A stretch of 64,000 nucleotides of DNA, taken from assembly GCF_003143995.1 (NCBI RefSeq), contig NZ_QFWG01000004.1, positions 62,001 to 126,000 of the forward strand, read 5' to 3'. The notes under the pieces were generated by a model. It was not told where the DNA came from and ran no database searches. It was given only the letters and a program-made list of their open reading frames with translations. The translations under genes and the position numbers were made by a program. The number at the start of each line of letters is the position of its first letter. The first letter of the stretch is position 1. Shown here in pieces: positions 51,973-60,963 of this stretch. Source of the stretch: Pseudoglutamicibacter cumminsii. Lineage in GTDB: Bacteria; Actinomycetota; Actinomycetes; Actinomycetales; Micrococcaceae.

Positions 51973-53376
51973 GTGGATCAATACAGCGATTCCCAATACA
52001 ACGATGCAGGTGCGTCATCTGCAGGTGGCTCGTCGCTTTCGGAGCGTGTCCCACCCCAGGACCTCGCAGCGGAACAGTCTGTTTTGGGCGGCATGTTGCT
52101 CTCACAGGACGCGATCGCTGACTGCGTTGAGATCCTGCGCTCATCGGACTTCTACAAGCCGGCACACTCGACCATTTTCGACGCCATCACGGATCTCTAC
52201 GGCCGCGGTGAGCCAGCGGACGCCGTGACGGTTTCGAGCTACCTCACCAAAAATGGGGACCTCAACCGGGCCGGCGGTGCGGCGTACATCCACGAGGTCA
52301 TCCAGTCCGTCCCGACCGCCGCGAACGCGAGCTTCTACGCGGAAATCGTGAGGGAGCGCGCGATCCTGCGCCGCCTCGTCTACGCGGGTGACCGCATCAC
52401 GCAGATGGCCTACGCCGCAGACGGCGAGGTCGATGCGATCGTCAACGATGCCCAGGCCGAAGTCATGCAGGTCGCTGAACGCCGGACCGCCGAAGACTAC
52501 GTCGTGCTCTCTGACATCATGGAGCACACGGTCGATGAGATCGAGGCCGCGGGGCAGAAATCGGGCGACGAAATCACGGGCGTGCCATCGGGTTTCTATG
52601 AGCTCGACGAACTCACCCAGGGCTTCCAGGGCGGCCAGATGATCGTTGTCGCGGCCCGCCCAGCGGTCGGTAAGTCGACGTTCGCCCTCGACATCGCGCG
52701 TTCCGCCGCGATCAAGAACAACATGACGACCGTGTTCTTCTCGCTTGAAATGGGCCGTTCAGAAATCGCGATGCGCCTGCTTTCAGCTGAGACCGCCATC
52801 GGGCTCCAGAATATCCGTAAAGGCGACATGCAGGACAGCGACTGGGCCAAGGTCGCCCGCACCCTGCCGGAGCTCAACAGCGCGCCGTTCTTCATTGACG
52901 ATTCACCGAACATGACGCTCATGGAGATCCGCGCGAAGTGCCGCCGCCTCAAGCAGCAGCACAACCTCAAGCTCGTGGTTCTGGACTACCTGCAGCTCAT
53001 GTCCTCGGGTAAGCGCGTCGAATCGCGTCAGCAGGAAGTCGCTGAGTTCTCACGTGCGTTGAAGCTTCTAGCTAAGGAGCTCGAGGTCCCGGTGATCGCG
53101 CTATCGCAGCTCAACCGTGGCTCCGAACAGCGCACCGACAAGCGCCCCCAGGTGTCCGACCTGCGTGAATCTGGTTCGATTGAGCAGGACGCCGACATGG
53201 TCATTTTGCTGCACCGCGAAGACATCTACGACAAGGAATCGCCGCGAGCCGGTGAGGCCGATGTGATCGTCGCGAAGCACAGAAACGGTCCAACGAAGAC
53301 GATTGTGGTCGCGTTCCAGGGCCACTACTCCCGCTTCAGCAACATGGCCTACGAATCCAGCGACGCCGGAATCTAG
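51973..53376 (+). CDS. dnaB: Replicative DNA helicase DnaB
   Basis: The 467-residue protein is the hexameric helicase of the replication fork. The N-terminal domain (VPPQDLAAEQSVLGGMLLS) leads to the RecA-like domain with Walker A ARPAVGKST, DYLQLMSS (Walker B) and the C-terminal LRESGSIEQDADMV and HRNGPTKT motifs. No intein interrupts it. The frame extends to 51946, but GTG 51973 has GGAGG 8 nt upstream. Position downstream of rplI's neighbourhood fits the actinobacterial order. Confidence 0.97.
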   Translation: MDQYSDSQYNDAGASSAGGSSLSERVPPQDLAAEQSVLGGMLLSQDAIADCVEILRSSDFYKPAHSTIFDAITDLYGRGEPADAVTVSSYLTKNGDLNRAGGAAYIHEVIQSVPTAANASFYAEIVRERAILRRLVYAGDRITQMAYAADGEVDAIVNDAQAEVMQVAERRTAEDYVVLSDIMEHTVDEIEAAGQKSGDEITGVPSGFYELDELTQGFQGGQMIVVAARPAVGKSTFALDIARSAAIKNNMTTVFFSLEMGRSEIAMRLLSAETAIGLQNIRKGDMQDSDWAKVARTLPELNSAPFFIDDSPNMTLMEIRAKCRRLKQQHNLKLVVLDYLQLMSSGKRVESRQQEVAEFSRALKLLAKELEVPVIALSQLNRGSEQRTDKRPQVSDLRESGSIEQDADMVILLHREDIYDKESPRAGEADVIVAKHRNGPTKTIVVAFQGHYSRFSNMAYESSDAGI

Positions 53377-53412
53377 CTTCGGTAGCGACGTGGTCAGAGG
53401 GTAGCGGCGCGG

Positions 53413-54540
53413 TTAGCGCGGCGTGACCTCGCGACGCGGCGGCCGCTTGGTCTTCACGTCGCGACCCGCCTGAGTGGTCTTGCGTGGATCTGCGCCCGTC
53501 GTCTGCGTCTTTGTCGTCTGGGCTTTCGTGGTTTTCTTGCGAGGCTTCTTGAGCTTCGGCCGCCACTTGACGCGGCGGCGAGGCTCGATGCCCGGCATCT
53601 TCTTCGCAAGAGCCGAAGGACCGCGTGGGCGCTCGCCGAGTTTGATGAACACCACGCCGGCGAGGATCGCGGCGCCACCCACGAATTGGACCACGGCGAG
53701 CGTCTCACCCAAGAGCCACCACGCGACCAACGCGGCGAACAGAACCTCGGTCAGGTTCACGAACGAGCCGACGCCCGCGCCCATGAGCCGCAAGCCCACC
53801 ACGCCAAGAACGTACGCGGCGACCGTGAAAACAATGATGATGGCGTGGGCGAGGAACCACGGGGCGTTCCATTGGCCTAGCGCGGCAGCATCGGTGGTCG
53901 CTTTCCACGGAAGCAAACCGAGCACCACAAACGGGACGGTGCCGATAGCGCCAACCGCGAAACCCAACCCAGTGAGCGCAGTCGACGGGATCTTGACCGA
54001 ATCGTTCGCCGAAATCAAGAAGTACACTGCCAGGCACACCGCCGAGGCCAAGCCCATGATCACGCCTAGCGCATCCAGCGCATCGGAACCTTCACGGACC
54101 ACAGCACCCACATCGAGCACTGCAACCAAACCGATCATCGAGATCGCAAGCCCAAAGAACGTCAACCCCGAAGGGCGGGCCTTAGTGCGAGCCCACAGCC
54201 AAAACACGATCATCATGGGCGCGGTCATCTCAAGCAGGATCGCGACCGTCACGTTGAGGCGTTCAACAGCAACGAAATAGGTCGCCTGAACGCCCGTCAT
54301 CGAGAACAGACCGAACGCGACAATAAGCCGCCAGTGCGCACGGACCTCGCCCCATTTGCCGCGCAACTGAATCAGCGTGGGAATCAGGAGGACGAGTGCG
54401 CAACCAGTGAGTCTCACCAACGTCACGGAGCCAGGTGACCAGCCAGAACCATACAGCGCTTTGCCTACCGGGCCGGGAAGGGCGAACGCGAAAGATGACG
54501 CCAAAGCGAAGACGAGACCAACAAGGAATTTTGGTTGCAC
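53413..54540 (-). CDS. EamA/RhaT-family transporter
   Basis: Two EamA repeats of five membrane helices each are present: residues about 5-145 (LVGLVFALASSFAFALPGPVGKALY) and 160-305 (LGVIMGLASAVCLAVYFLIS; NLTEVLFAALVAWWLLGETL). It is a predicted metabolite or amino-acid exporter of the drug/metabolite transporter superfamily. The C-terminal 70 residues form a highly basic tail (K, R, T), unusual for the family. GTG 54540 fits the GGAGG site better than GTG 54546. The gene converges on dnaB. Confidence 0.88.
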   Translation of the reverse strand: MQPKFLVGLVFALASSFAFALPGPVGKALYGSGWSPGSVTLVRLTGCALVLLIPTLIQLRGKWGEVRAHWRLIVAFGLFSMTGVQATYFVAVERLNVTVAILLEMTAPMMIVFWLWARTKARPSGLTFFGLAISMIGLVAVLDVGAVVREGSDALDALGVIMGLASAVCLAVYFLISANDSVKIPSTALTGLGFAVGAIGTVPFVVLGLLPWKATTDAAALGQWNAPWFLAHAIIIVFTVAAYVLGVVGLRLMGAGVGSFVNLTEVLFAALVAWWLLGETLAVVQFVGGAAILAGVVFIKLGERPRGPSALAKKMPGIEPRRRVKWRPKLKKPRKKTTKAQTTKTQTTGADPRKTTQAGRDVKTKRPPRREVTPR

Positions 54541-54670
54541 AAACACCTCCTAGTTATCGAGTGAATCTATGAATCAGCCTAGGAAAAATGCTGGATACCC
54601 TGGAAATCAGAGCAAAATTACGCAAAGCTAGTGTCTCATTAGAACCTCATCTACATGTAGGGACTGGCAC

Positions 54671-55408
54671 ATGTTTAGCAAGACGAAGACCGCACGACGC
54701 ACACTCGCAACGATGGCCGTGGCTCCACTGCTCGCAGTGTCGCTTGTCGGTTGCGGCGATAAGAACGGCGGCGGGGAGCCGAGCCCGGAGCCTTCGCAGA
54801 GTCAGGAGTCGCCGAGCCCGCAGTCTCCGAGCCCCCAGTCTCCGAGCCCGCAGTCTCCGAGCCCGCAGTCGCCGAGCCCGCAGACTACCGGTGCGGCGAA
54901 GGCAGACCCGAAATTCCTGGAGTTCATGAAGAACAACGTCAGCTCTGACTACCAGGTTGTGGACCTTGGGCCACACTTGCAGAAGCGCGATGTGGGTGCG
55001 GGTGACCTCGTTAACAAGTGCCCAGCCGTGATCTATGGTGCGGCGGACCTCGCCAAGGATGGCGCTCAAGTGGTTTCCGCTACGCAGTCATCGCCAAAGC
55101 AAAAGGCTGTGACTGTGCTGATGTACCCATCGGCCGACAAGGCGAATGCCGCCCTCGAACAGGTCAAGCAAGAAATGGCTAACCCTGAATGCCATACGGT
55201 CCCAGTCAATGGGACCAACATCAGTGCGAAGCCGATCACGGACTCGCACGGCTTTGATAACTATGTGGGCATCTCGATGGACGTTAACGGCACCAAGGTC
55301 GAGAACCTGTTCACGACCAAGGGCCAGTTCCTGGTGCTCATGATCGGCGACCTCAACGGGGTAACCCCGGACGCTAAGAAGGTTTACGACGCCCTGCCAA
55401 CGTCGTAA
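54671..55408 (+). CDS. Lipoprotein with PSPQS repeats (paralogue 1)
   Basis: A signal peptide ends in lipobox LVGC (cysteine near 28). A proline/serine stalk with five PSPQS units follows (about 45-75). The C-terminal domain of about 165 residues begins ADPKFLEFMKNNVSSDYQVVD and ends KKVYDALPTS, with two cysteines that could form a disulfide. No function is recognised. It has a clear paralogue 89 bp downstream with the same layout. It is probably an extracytoplasmic lipid-anchored protein; the stalk repeats suggest length variation. Confidence 0.8.
   Translation: MFSKTKTARRTLATMAVAPLLAVSLVGCGDKNGGGEPSPEPSQSQESPSPQSPSPQSPSPQSPSPQSPSPQTTGAAKADPKFLEFMKNNVSSDYQVVDLGPHLQKRDVGAGDLVNKCPAVIYGAADLAKDGAQVVSATQSSPKQKAVTVLMYPSADKANAALEQVKQEMANPECHTVPVNGTNISAKPITDSHGFDNYVGISMDVNGTKVENLFTTKGQFLVLMIGDLNGVTPDAKKVYDALPTS
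54809..54883 (+). repeat. Five tandem 15-bp repeats encoding SPSPQ
   Basis: Units TCGCCGAGCCCGCAG or TCTCCGAGCCCGCAG run in frame from 54809 to 54883 with one to two differences between copies. Confidence 0.9.
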
Positions 55409-55422
55409 TCCGCGGGGCCGGT

Positions 55423-55470
55423 TCCGGATCGGCGTCGGTCCGGATCGGCGCCGGTTCAGGATCGGGGTAG
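55423..55470 (+). repeat. Three imperfect 16-bp tandem repeats between the lipoprotein genes
   Basis: TCCGGATCGGCGTCGG, TCCGGATCGGCGCCGG and a degenerate third copy (TTCAGGATCGGGGTAGG) abut in the gap before the second lipoprotein gene. Confidence 0.7.
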
Positions 55471-55497
55471 GTGCTGGGGCACGGAAAGGAAAGCCAC

Positions 55498-56289
55498 ATG
55501 TCACAGCGTGTATCCAACCGCTCGGTTGCGTATCGCTCAGTTGCCGTGTTCGCTTTGCCGGCGGTTCTAGCGGCAGCGCTCGTGGGCTGCTCCAATAAGG
55601 GCAACGACGGCGTCGAGGCGTCTGCGGACGCAAGCCAGTCGCAACCAGCGACGCCGGAGCCTGCACAGAGCGAGTCAGCGCCGAGTGAGTCGAGTGAAAG
55701 CGCGTCGCAAGACGCGAGCAACACCCCGAGTAACCCGCTACCGGATAAAGGCTCGGAGCGTTCCGGCTACCCGGCTGATCCGCACTTCATGCAGTTTGTG
55801 AAGGGGAAGCTCGGCGACGGCTATGAGACTCAGGACGCCAAAGAGTTCTATGAGCAGGCGGAGCATGGCGATAGCCCGCAGCTGGGTCAATGCGACATCC
55901 TGCTCAAGGGCTTGCAGGCCACGGTGACGAAGGACAGCCAGGCGGTTATCGCGCTGAAACTTCCTGAACGTTCAAGCACGGTTGCGGTTCAGGCGTACAC
56001 CGCGCCAGAAACCGCATCCAAGCCGGCCGAATCTATTGAGCAGCTCAAGAAGGAACTGAGCAATCCTGCGTGCGCCAAGCTTGAACTCGGGGACGTCAAG
56101 GTCAAGACGAGCCAGGTGAAAGACACCCTCGGCTTCAAGGGCGGCGTCCGGGTACGCCTTGAAGTAGAAGGCGAAGATGCGCAGGCGAACAACCTGTACG
56201 TCTCTAAGGGAACCCACCTCATGGTCATGGTGGGCGACCTGGAGACGATCGCCGCTGACGGCAAGAAGGTGTACGACGCACTCCCATAA
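55498..56289 (+). CDS. Lipoprotein (paralogue 2)
   Basis: The 263-residue protein has a signal peptide with lipobox LVGC, an acidic Ser/Pro/Glu-rich linker, and a C-terminal domain that parallels the upstream gene: ADPHFMQFVKGKLGDGYETQD near its start and MVMVGDLETIAADGKKVYDALP at the end. The two cysteines of the domain are also kept. The frame opens at 55471, but ATG 55498 has GGAAAGGAAAG upstream. Function is unknown. Only 4 nt separate it from the transporter gene downstream, so these are likely co-transcribed. Confidence 0.8.
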   Translation: MSQRVSNRSVAYRSVAVFALPAVLAAALVGCSNKGNDGVEASADASQSQPATPEPAQSESAPSESSESASQDASNTPSNPLPDKGSERSGYPADPHFMQFVKGKLGDGYETQDAKEFYEQAEHGDSPQLGQCDILLKGLQATVTKDSQAVIALKLPERSSTVAVQAYTAPETASKPAESIEQLKKELSNPACAKLELGDVKVKTSQVKDTLGFKGGVRVRLEVEGEDAQANNLYVSKGTHLMVMVGDLETIAADGKKVYDALP

Positions 56290-56293
56290 CGAT

Positions 56294-57697
56294 ATGAAAC
56301 AGCAACCCGTTCACGTCCGGCATAAAGTCGATGCGGACAAGCCTGCACAACAGCGTGCATCGAAACAGCGCACGCCGAAACGGCGCAGGCGTTCGCTCGC
56401 GGTCGTCGCGTTTGGGACGGTTATCGAGTGGTATGACTTCTCGATTTTCTTCTACGTTTCCACGCAACTGACGCGCACGTTCTTCCACGGTGATTCGAAC
56501 TCTCTTCTACTGACGCTCGGCGTTGGCGCTGCAGGGTTCCTCTTCCGCCCGTTGGGAGCCATGGTTTTCGGGCACCTGGGCGAGCGCATCGGGCGCAAAC
56601 AAGCCCTCGTGATCTCCGCTGTGCTGATGGCGGTAGCGATGTTCGGCATCGCCGTCCTACCCGGCTACGACGTTCTCGGCGTGTGGGCTGGGATCCTGCT
56701 CGTGACCCTGCGGTGCCTCGCAGGGTTCTCAGTGGGTGCTGAATACACCGGGATCATGGTGTACCTCATGGAGTCCGCGAAACGGAACCGGCGTGGTGTT
56801 GCCGCGAGCTGGGCCGCAGCGAACTCCGAGCTTGGGTCGCTTCTCGCGGTGGGTGGTGCCGCGCTGTTGGCGCACTGGCTCACGGCAGACCAGATGGACA
56901 GCTGGGGTTGGCGCGTCCTGTTCGTTGTGGGCGGGCTCCTAGCGGCCGCGATGATTCCGCTTCGGCGCTTCATGGAAGAGACGGAGACGTTCGAGAAACT
57001 CAAGCAAGCAGGGGTAGCTCAGCGGCGGAAGGGTTCGCCGCTGATCGATGTTCTGAAGCATCAACCCAAGGCTGTTCTGTTTGCGTTCCTGTTCTCTTCG
57101 ATCGGTTCGGTTACGTACTTCCTTAACATCACGAACGTCCCGACATATCTCGAATCCACCGCCGAGGTTTCGAATCAGCTGGCCCTGAACCTGGGGGCTA
57201 TTGCGGCGGTCGCAGCGATCATTGCGACCCCATTCATCGGTTTGCTTTCGGACAAGTTTGGGCGCCGCGCCATGACGCTCACGCTCGGGCTCGTGCTGCT
57301 GGTGACGACTCTGCCGGCGTACCTGTTGCTCGCGGGCACCGGCAATGCAGGTGCAGTAACGGGTGTTGCTCTGCTCGCGGTTCCGGCGGCGGGGTGGTCC
57401 GCGATCGGTGCGGCGGCGATCCCTGAGCAGTTCAGTGCGCTGGGGCGTTTCGCTGGGATGGCAATCGGCTACAACATCGCGACCGTGCTGTTCGGCGGGT
57501 TCTCGCCGCTGGTTGCTGCAGCGCTCATCGACGTGACCGGCAACCAGTTCGCCCCGGCCTACTATGCGACCGCGATTGTGGTTCTGTTCGGGATTCCGCT
57601 CATGTGGCTCATGCGAGACATGGCGGGCAAGTCACTTGAGGAAGTGGACCGGGACCCTGTGCTGAGACGGGCTAGAGCTGAGAAAGGCCGGGGCTAA
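56294..57697 (+). CDS. MFS transporter, metabolite:H+ symporter (MHS) family
   Basis: The 467-residue protein has a basic N-terminus and 12 membrane segments. The MHS hallmarks are FGTVIEWYDFSIFFYV in helix 1, RPLGAMVFGHLGERIGRK in loop 2-3, and RCLAGFSVGAEYTGIMVYLMESA. Relatives such as ProP and ShiA carry osmolytes or organic acids; the substrate here is not predictable. The ATG at 56294 is the first in a normal family context and follows the lipoprotein stop by 4 nt. Confidence 0.9.
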   Translation: MKQQPVHVRHKVDADKPAQQRASKQRTPKRRRRSLAVVAFGTVIEWYDFSIFFYVSTQLTRTFFHGDSNSLLLTLGVGAAGFLFRPLGAMVFGHLGERIGRKQALVISAVLMAVAMFGIAVLPGYDVLGVWAGILLVTLRCLAGFSVGAEYTGIMVYLMESAKRNRRGVAASWAAANSELGSLLAVGGAALLAHWLTADQMDSWGWRVLFVVGGLLAAAMIPLRRFMEETETFEKLKQAGVAQRRKGSPLIDVLKHQPKAVLFAFLFSSIGSVTYFLNITNVPTYLESTAEVSNQLALNLGAIAAVAAIIATPFIGLLSDKFGRRAMTLTLGLVLLVTTLPAYLLLAGTGNAGAVTGVALLAVPAAGWSAIGAAAIPEQFSALGRFAGMAIGYNIATVLFGGFSPLVAAALIDVTGNQFAPAYYATAIVVLFGIPLMWLMRDMAGKSLEEVDRDPVLRRARAEKGRG

Positions 57698-57751
57698 ACC
57701 CCCGCACCGAAAGCCCCGCGCTGAAGAAACCCAGGTGAACCCCGTTTAGAC

Positions 57752-57764
57752 ATTGTTGAACAAT
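57752..57764. promoter_or_regulatory. 13-bp palindrome in the bioMNY promoter region
   Basis: ATTGTT-G-AACAAT is a perfect palindrome. It overlaps a possible -35 element, with TATAGG at 57774-57779 as the candidate -10. A biotin repressor (BirA- or BioQ-like) is a reasonable guess but is not shown. Confidence 0.5.
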
Positions 57765-57778
57765 CTGGTGCACTATAG

Positions 57779-58543
57779 GTGGGTACTACTGCCAACCTGA
57801 GTGAGCCGTCCTCCGTGAACAACCCGCCAGCGCACACCCCAGAGGTGAGCGACCTAGCTGAGAACCGCATCGTCATGGACCGTGTGTCCGTTGAATACGA
57901 TGACCGGCGGGTTCTTGACGACATCTCGCTCACGCTGAGTGAGCAGCGCATCGCGATCATCGGGCTCAACGGTTCCGGCAAGTCCACGCTCGTGAGGCTC
58001 ATCAACGGCCTCGTGATGCCCACGTACGGCCGCGTCACGGTGGGTGGCGTATGCACGATGAAGGAAACCAAGCAGGTGCGCCGCCGCGTTGGGTTCGTGT
58101 TCCAGAATCCCGCGAACCAGATCATCATGCCCACGGTGGGTGAGGACATGCTGTTTGGCCTCAAGAACATCGGGATCCCTAAAGCTGAGCGTGTTGAGCG
58201 GGCGCGGGCAACGCTTGCGCAACTGGGCATGGGGAACTTCTACGACCGTGAAACGCACGCGCTGTCCGGCGGTGAGCAGCAGATGATCGCGCTGGCTTCC
58301 GTGCTCACGATGCGCCCCGAAACGATCATTTTGGACGAACCGACCACGATGCTGGACTTGCTGAACCGGCACCGGATGCGGTCGGTGATTGCCGGGCTTG
58401 CTCAGCGCAGCATTGTGGTGACGCATGATTTGGAGCTTGCGGCCGATGCGCAACGGGTTTTGGTGGTGCACGAGGGCCGGATTGTTGAGGATGGGGCCCC
58501 GGAGGACAGCATCGCGGCGTACCGCAGGATGTGTGAGCTGTGA
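57779..58543 (+). CDS. bioM: Energy-coupling factor transporter ATPase (BioM)
   Basis: The ABC ATPase has Walker A IGLNGSGKST, Q-loop FVFQNPANQI, signature LSGGEQQM, Walker B TIILDEPTTML and switch histidine VVTHDLE. With the downstream genes it forms a group I ECF transporter for biotin. As drawn it has 254 residues from GTG 57779, but that codon overlaps the likely -10 element, so translation may begin later, for example at GTG 57815, GTG 57845 or ATG 57875 (MDRVSVEYDD). The end overlaps bioN by 4 nt (GTGA). Confidence 0.9.
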   Translation: MGTTANLSEPSSVNNPPAHTPEVSDLAENRIVMDRVSVEYDDRRVLDDISLTLSEQRIAIIGLNGSGKSTLVRLINGLVMPTYGRVTVGGVCTMKETKQVRRRVGFVFQNPANQIIMPTVGEDMLFGLKNIGIPKAERVERARATLAQLGMGNFYDRETHALSGGEQQMIALASVLTMRPETIILDEPTTMLDLLNRHRMRSVIAGLAQRSIVVTHDLELAADAQRVLVVHEGRIVEDGAPEDSIAAYRRMCEL

Positions 58544-59184
58544 GTAGTTCGTATTCGTTGATTCAGGCGGGTGCGGCCCCGCAGAATCCTGGGGTTCTGG
58601 AGCGGCTTCCGGCGGGGTTTAAGTTCGCGGCGCTGTTCGTTTTGAGCATCGTGACGTATTTGATCCCGTGGATGGGCGTGCAGCTCGGCCTGCTGGTTGC
58701 AGCGTTTCTGATTGCTTTGCTTCCGCGGGTTCCGTTCATGCGGCTTGTGAAGTCGCTGCTGTTTTCGGTGATGATCGTGGGGCTTGTTGTGGCGATCATG
58801 GCGTGGCAACAGGACCTCGCGCGCGGCATCCACTTTGGTATGCGCCTGTTGACGCTGGTTTTGCTTGCGTTCGCGGTGACCGCATCGACCACGTTCCCGC
58901 AGATGTTGCGGGTTTTCGAGAAGATTGTGGCCCCTCTGCGGTGGGTTGGGGTCAACACGGAGAACATTTCGATGGCGATGGCGTTGACCGTCCGCTTTGT
59001 TCCGCACCTGATGGGGATGTACCGGGAGGTCCGTGAGGCGCAGATCGCTCGCGGCTTGGAGCGGAACGCGGTCGCGTTGATTGTTCCGTTGATTTTTCGC
59101 ACGTTGAAAACGTCTGAACAGGTGGCTCAAGCACTTGATGCCCGCTCGTTCAACACTCAAGAGAGAGGAAATCGTAAACGATGA
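58540..59184 (+). CDS. bioN: Energy-coupling factor transporter transmembrane protein (BioN)
   Basis: The 214-residue T-component has about five to six membrane helices and the two coupling motifs at its C-terminal cytoplasmic helices, AQIARGL and ALDARSF, which contact the ATPases. It starts at GTG in an overlap with bioM and ends in an ATGA overlap with bioY. The biotin assignment comes from its partner BioY. Confidence 0.92.
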   Translation: MSSSYSLIQAGAAPQNPGVLERLPAGFKFAALFVLSIVTYLIPWMGVQLGLLVAAFLIALLPRVPFMRLVKSLLFSVMIVGLVVAIMAWQQDLARGIHFGMRLLTLVLLAFAVTASTTFPQMLRVFEKIVAPLRWVGVNTENISMAMALTVRFVPHLMGMYREVREAQIARGLERNAVALIVPLIFRTLKTSEQVAQALDARSFNTQERGNRKR

Positions 59185-59789
59185 CGACGACTGTGGCAGG
59201 TGAGCAGGTACGTAACGCTCGCCGTTCAAACCCGACGCTGGATGTGGTTTTGGTGGCGATGTTCGCCGCGCTGACCGCTGTTTTGGGTCTGATGCCGCCG
59301 ATCACGGTGGGTGTTTTACCGGTGCCGATCACGCTGCAGACGTTGGGCGTCATGCTCGCGGGTGCTCTGCTTGGTCCGTGGCGTGGCGCGCTTTCGCAGG
59401 TTTTGCTGATCGCGCTGGTCGCGGCTGGTTTGCCGCTGCTGTCGGGTGGTCGCGGCGGCCTGGGTGCGTTGATGGGTCCGACGGGCGGCTACATTTTCGG
59501 TTGGATCCTCGGTGCGTTCGTGATCGGTTTGATGACGGTTGCGCTGTATAACCGTGCTCGTGCGGGCTGGATCAACGCGGTGAGCGTGTTCGTTGCGTGC
59601 GTTGTGGGTGGTGTCCTGGTTGTGTACCTCGCGGGTTCGACGTGGCTCACCGTCACGACTGGCCTCAACTTTGGCACCGCCATCAAGGGCAACGTCGTGT
59701 TCATGCCGGGCGACACGGCTAAGGCTGTCATCGCGACCGTGGTTGCTGTGATTGTGCATCGTTCGTACCGCGGCCTGCTCGCGAAGTAG
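59181..59789 (+). CDS. bioY: Biotin transporter substrate-binding subunit BioY
   Basis: BioY is the S-component that binds biotin in the membrane. The 202-residue protein shows VGVLPVPITLQTLGVMLAGALLGPWRGALSQVLLIALVAAGLPLL and the signature GPTGGYIFGWILGAF. It forms a complete ECF system with BioM and BioN through overlapping genes. A terminator hairpin follows. Confidence 0.95.
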   Translation: MTTTVAGEQVRNARRSNPTLDVVLVAMFAALTAVLGLMPPITVGVLPVPITLQTLGVMLAGALLGPWRGALSQVLLIALVAAGLPLLSGGRGGLGALMGPTGGYIFGWILGAFVIGLMTVALYNRARAGWINAVSVFVACVVGGVLVVYLAGSTWLTVTTGLNFGTAIKGNVVFMPGDTAKAVIATVVAVIVHRSYRGLLAK

Positions 59790-59797
59790 GCGGATAG

Positions 59798-59826
59798 CGG
59801 CGGCCGGTCGTTGCGGCCGGCCGCCG
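59798..59826 (+). terminator. Hairpin after bioY
   Basis: CGGCGGCCGG and CCGGCCGCCG form a perfect 10-bp stem with a 9-nt loop; only a weak T-tract follows. Confidence 0.6.
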
Positions 59827-59838
59827 TCGCCTCCCGCT

Positions 59839-59872
59839 GCGGAGGCATGAGTGCAGCGGAGGCATGAGTGCA
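59839..59872 (+). repeat. Perfect 17-bp tandem duplication upstream of the DUF2891 gene
   Basis: GCGGAGGCATGAGTGCA occurs at 59839-59855 and at 59856-59872. Each copy contains GGAGG, so the duplication alters the region where a ribosome-binding site would lie. Confidence 0.85.
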
Positions 59873-59883
59873 AGAATTGCTGT

Positions 59884-60963
59884 ATGCCTGAATTGACGCT
59901 CCAGAACTACGCTGAACCGTTCGCGAAGGTTGTGATCGACAACCTCACAACCGAGTTCCCGTACGCCGCGCACCACGTGCAGCGGGACGAAACGGACCTG
60001 CTGCAGCCGCGGCAGATGCATCCGGCGTTCGCTAACTCGTTCGACTGGCATTCCAGCGTGCACATGCATTGGCTGGGCACGCAGCTGGTTGAGCATGTGA
60101 GCGCTGACGCCGCGGCCTGCATCGTGGGCTTGCTGCAGAAGCACCTGACCGCGGAGAACATGCGGGTTGAGGCCGAGTACGTGGCCGTGAACCCGTCGTG
60201 GGAGCGCCCGTATGGGTGGGCGTGGGCCGCGCAGCTGGTCGATGCGCTGTATGAGTCCCGCGTTCCGGAGCTGGCCGCGCTCGCCGAGGGTGCCCGGCCG
60301 CTGCTGGATGCGGTTATGGATGCGGTGCGGGCGTGGCTGCCTGCGATGCCGGAGCCGGTCCGTCACGGTGTTCACTCGAATACGGCGTTCGGTATGCGGC
60401 GGTTGATGTTGGTTGCCCGGCGGCGGGGTTACGCGGACGTCGCGGAGCTGATCACTGAGCATGCGCGGCGCTTCTACGCGGACGATGCGCGGTGGCCGTT
60501 CGCGTACGAGCGTTCCGGCCACGACTTCCTCTCCGCCGGCATGTGCGAAGCGGACCTCATGTGTGAGGTTCTGGCGGCCGATGCGGAGGGTGAGCTTGCC
60601 GGCTGGCTTCCGGGGTTCATGGCTGAGCTCGCGGAGGACGCCCGCTCACGCACGGCCGACACTGCCCAGTTGCCGCGGGTTTTGCAGGCGGTCGCCCCTA
60701 TCGATGCGAGCGACGGCCACCAGTCCCACCTGGACGGGCTGGGTCTCACGCTCGCGGCCTCGGGCCTGCGTGTAGCGTGGGCGTTGGACGCGCTCGATGC
60801 GGAACCAGAGCTCGCGGCGGCGTTGCGTGATGCGGCACCTCAGCTGATGCGCAACGGCTTGGCCGCGGCGACCACAGACGAGTTCATGGCCTCGCATTGG
60901 CTCGCGACGTTCGGCTGGGAGGCGCTCGCCGAGCTGAGCCGGCCAGATCTAGTCGGCGAGTAG
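59884..60963 (+). CDS. DUF2891 domain-containing protein
   Basis: The 359-residue protein matches the DUF2891 family: HPAFANSFDWHSSVHMHW near residue 46, SWERPYGWAWAAQL, RHGVHSNTAFGMRRL, and SGHDFLSAGMCEADLM. The fold is predicted to be an all-helical toroid like those of carbohydrate-active enzymes; its activity is not established. No signal peptide is visible. ATG 59884 begins MPELTLQNYAEPFAK; a GTG at 59851 inside the duplicated repeat is an unlikely alternative. The 3' end overlaps the convergent glutaredoxin-like gene by 15 nt. Confidence 0.87.
   Translation: MPELTLQNYAEPFAKVVIDNLTTEFPYAAHHVQRDETDLLQPRQMHPAFANSFDWHSSVHMHWLGTQLVEHVSADAAACIVGLLQKHLTAENMRVEAEYVAVNPSWERPYGWAWAAQLVDALYESRVPELAALAEGARPLLDAVMDAVRAWLPAMPEPVRHGVHSNTAFGMRRLMLVARRRGYADVAELITEHARRFYADDARWPFAYERSGHDFLSAGMCEADLMCEVLAADAEGELAGWLPGFMAELAEDARSRTADTAQLPRVLQAVAPIDASDGHQSHLDGLGLTLAASGLRVAWALDALDAEPELAAALRDAAPQLMRNGLAAATTDEFMASHWLATFGWEALAELSRPDLVGE

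Noticed and set aside
54809-54883. CRISPR-like regular repeat
   Set aside because: The 15-bp units abut without spacers and encode an in-frame SPSPQ stalk.
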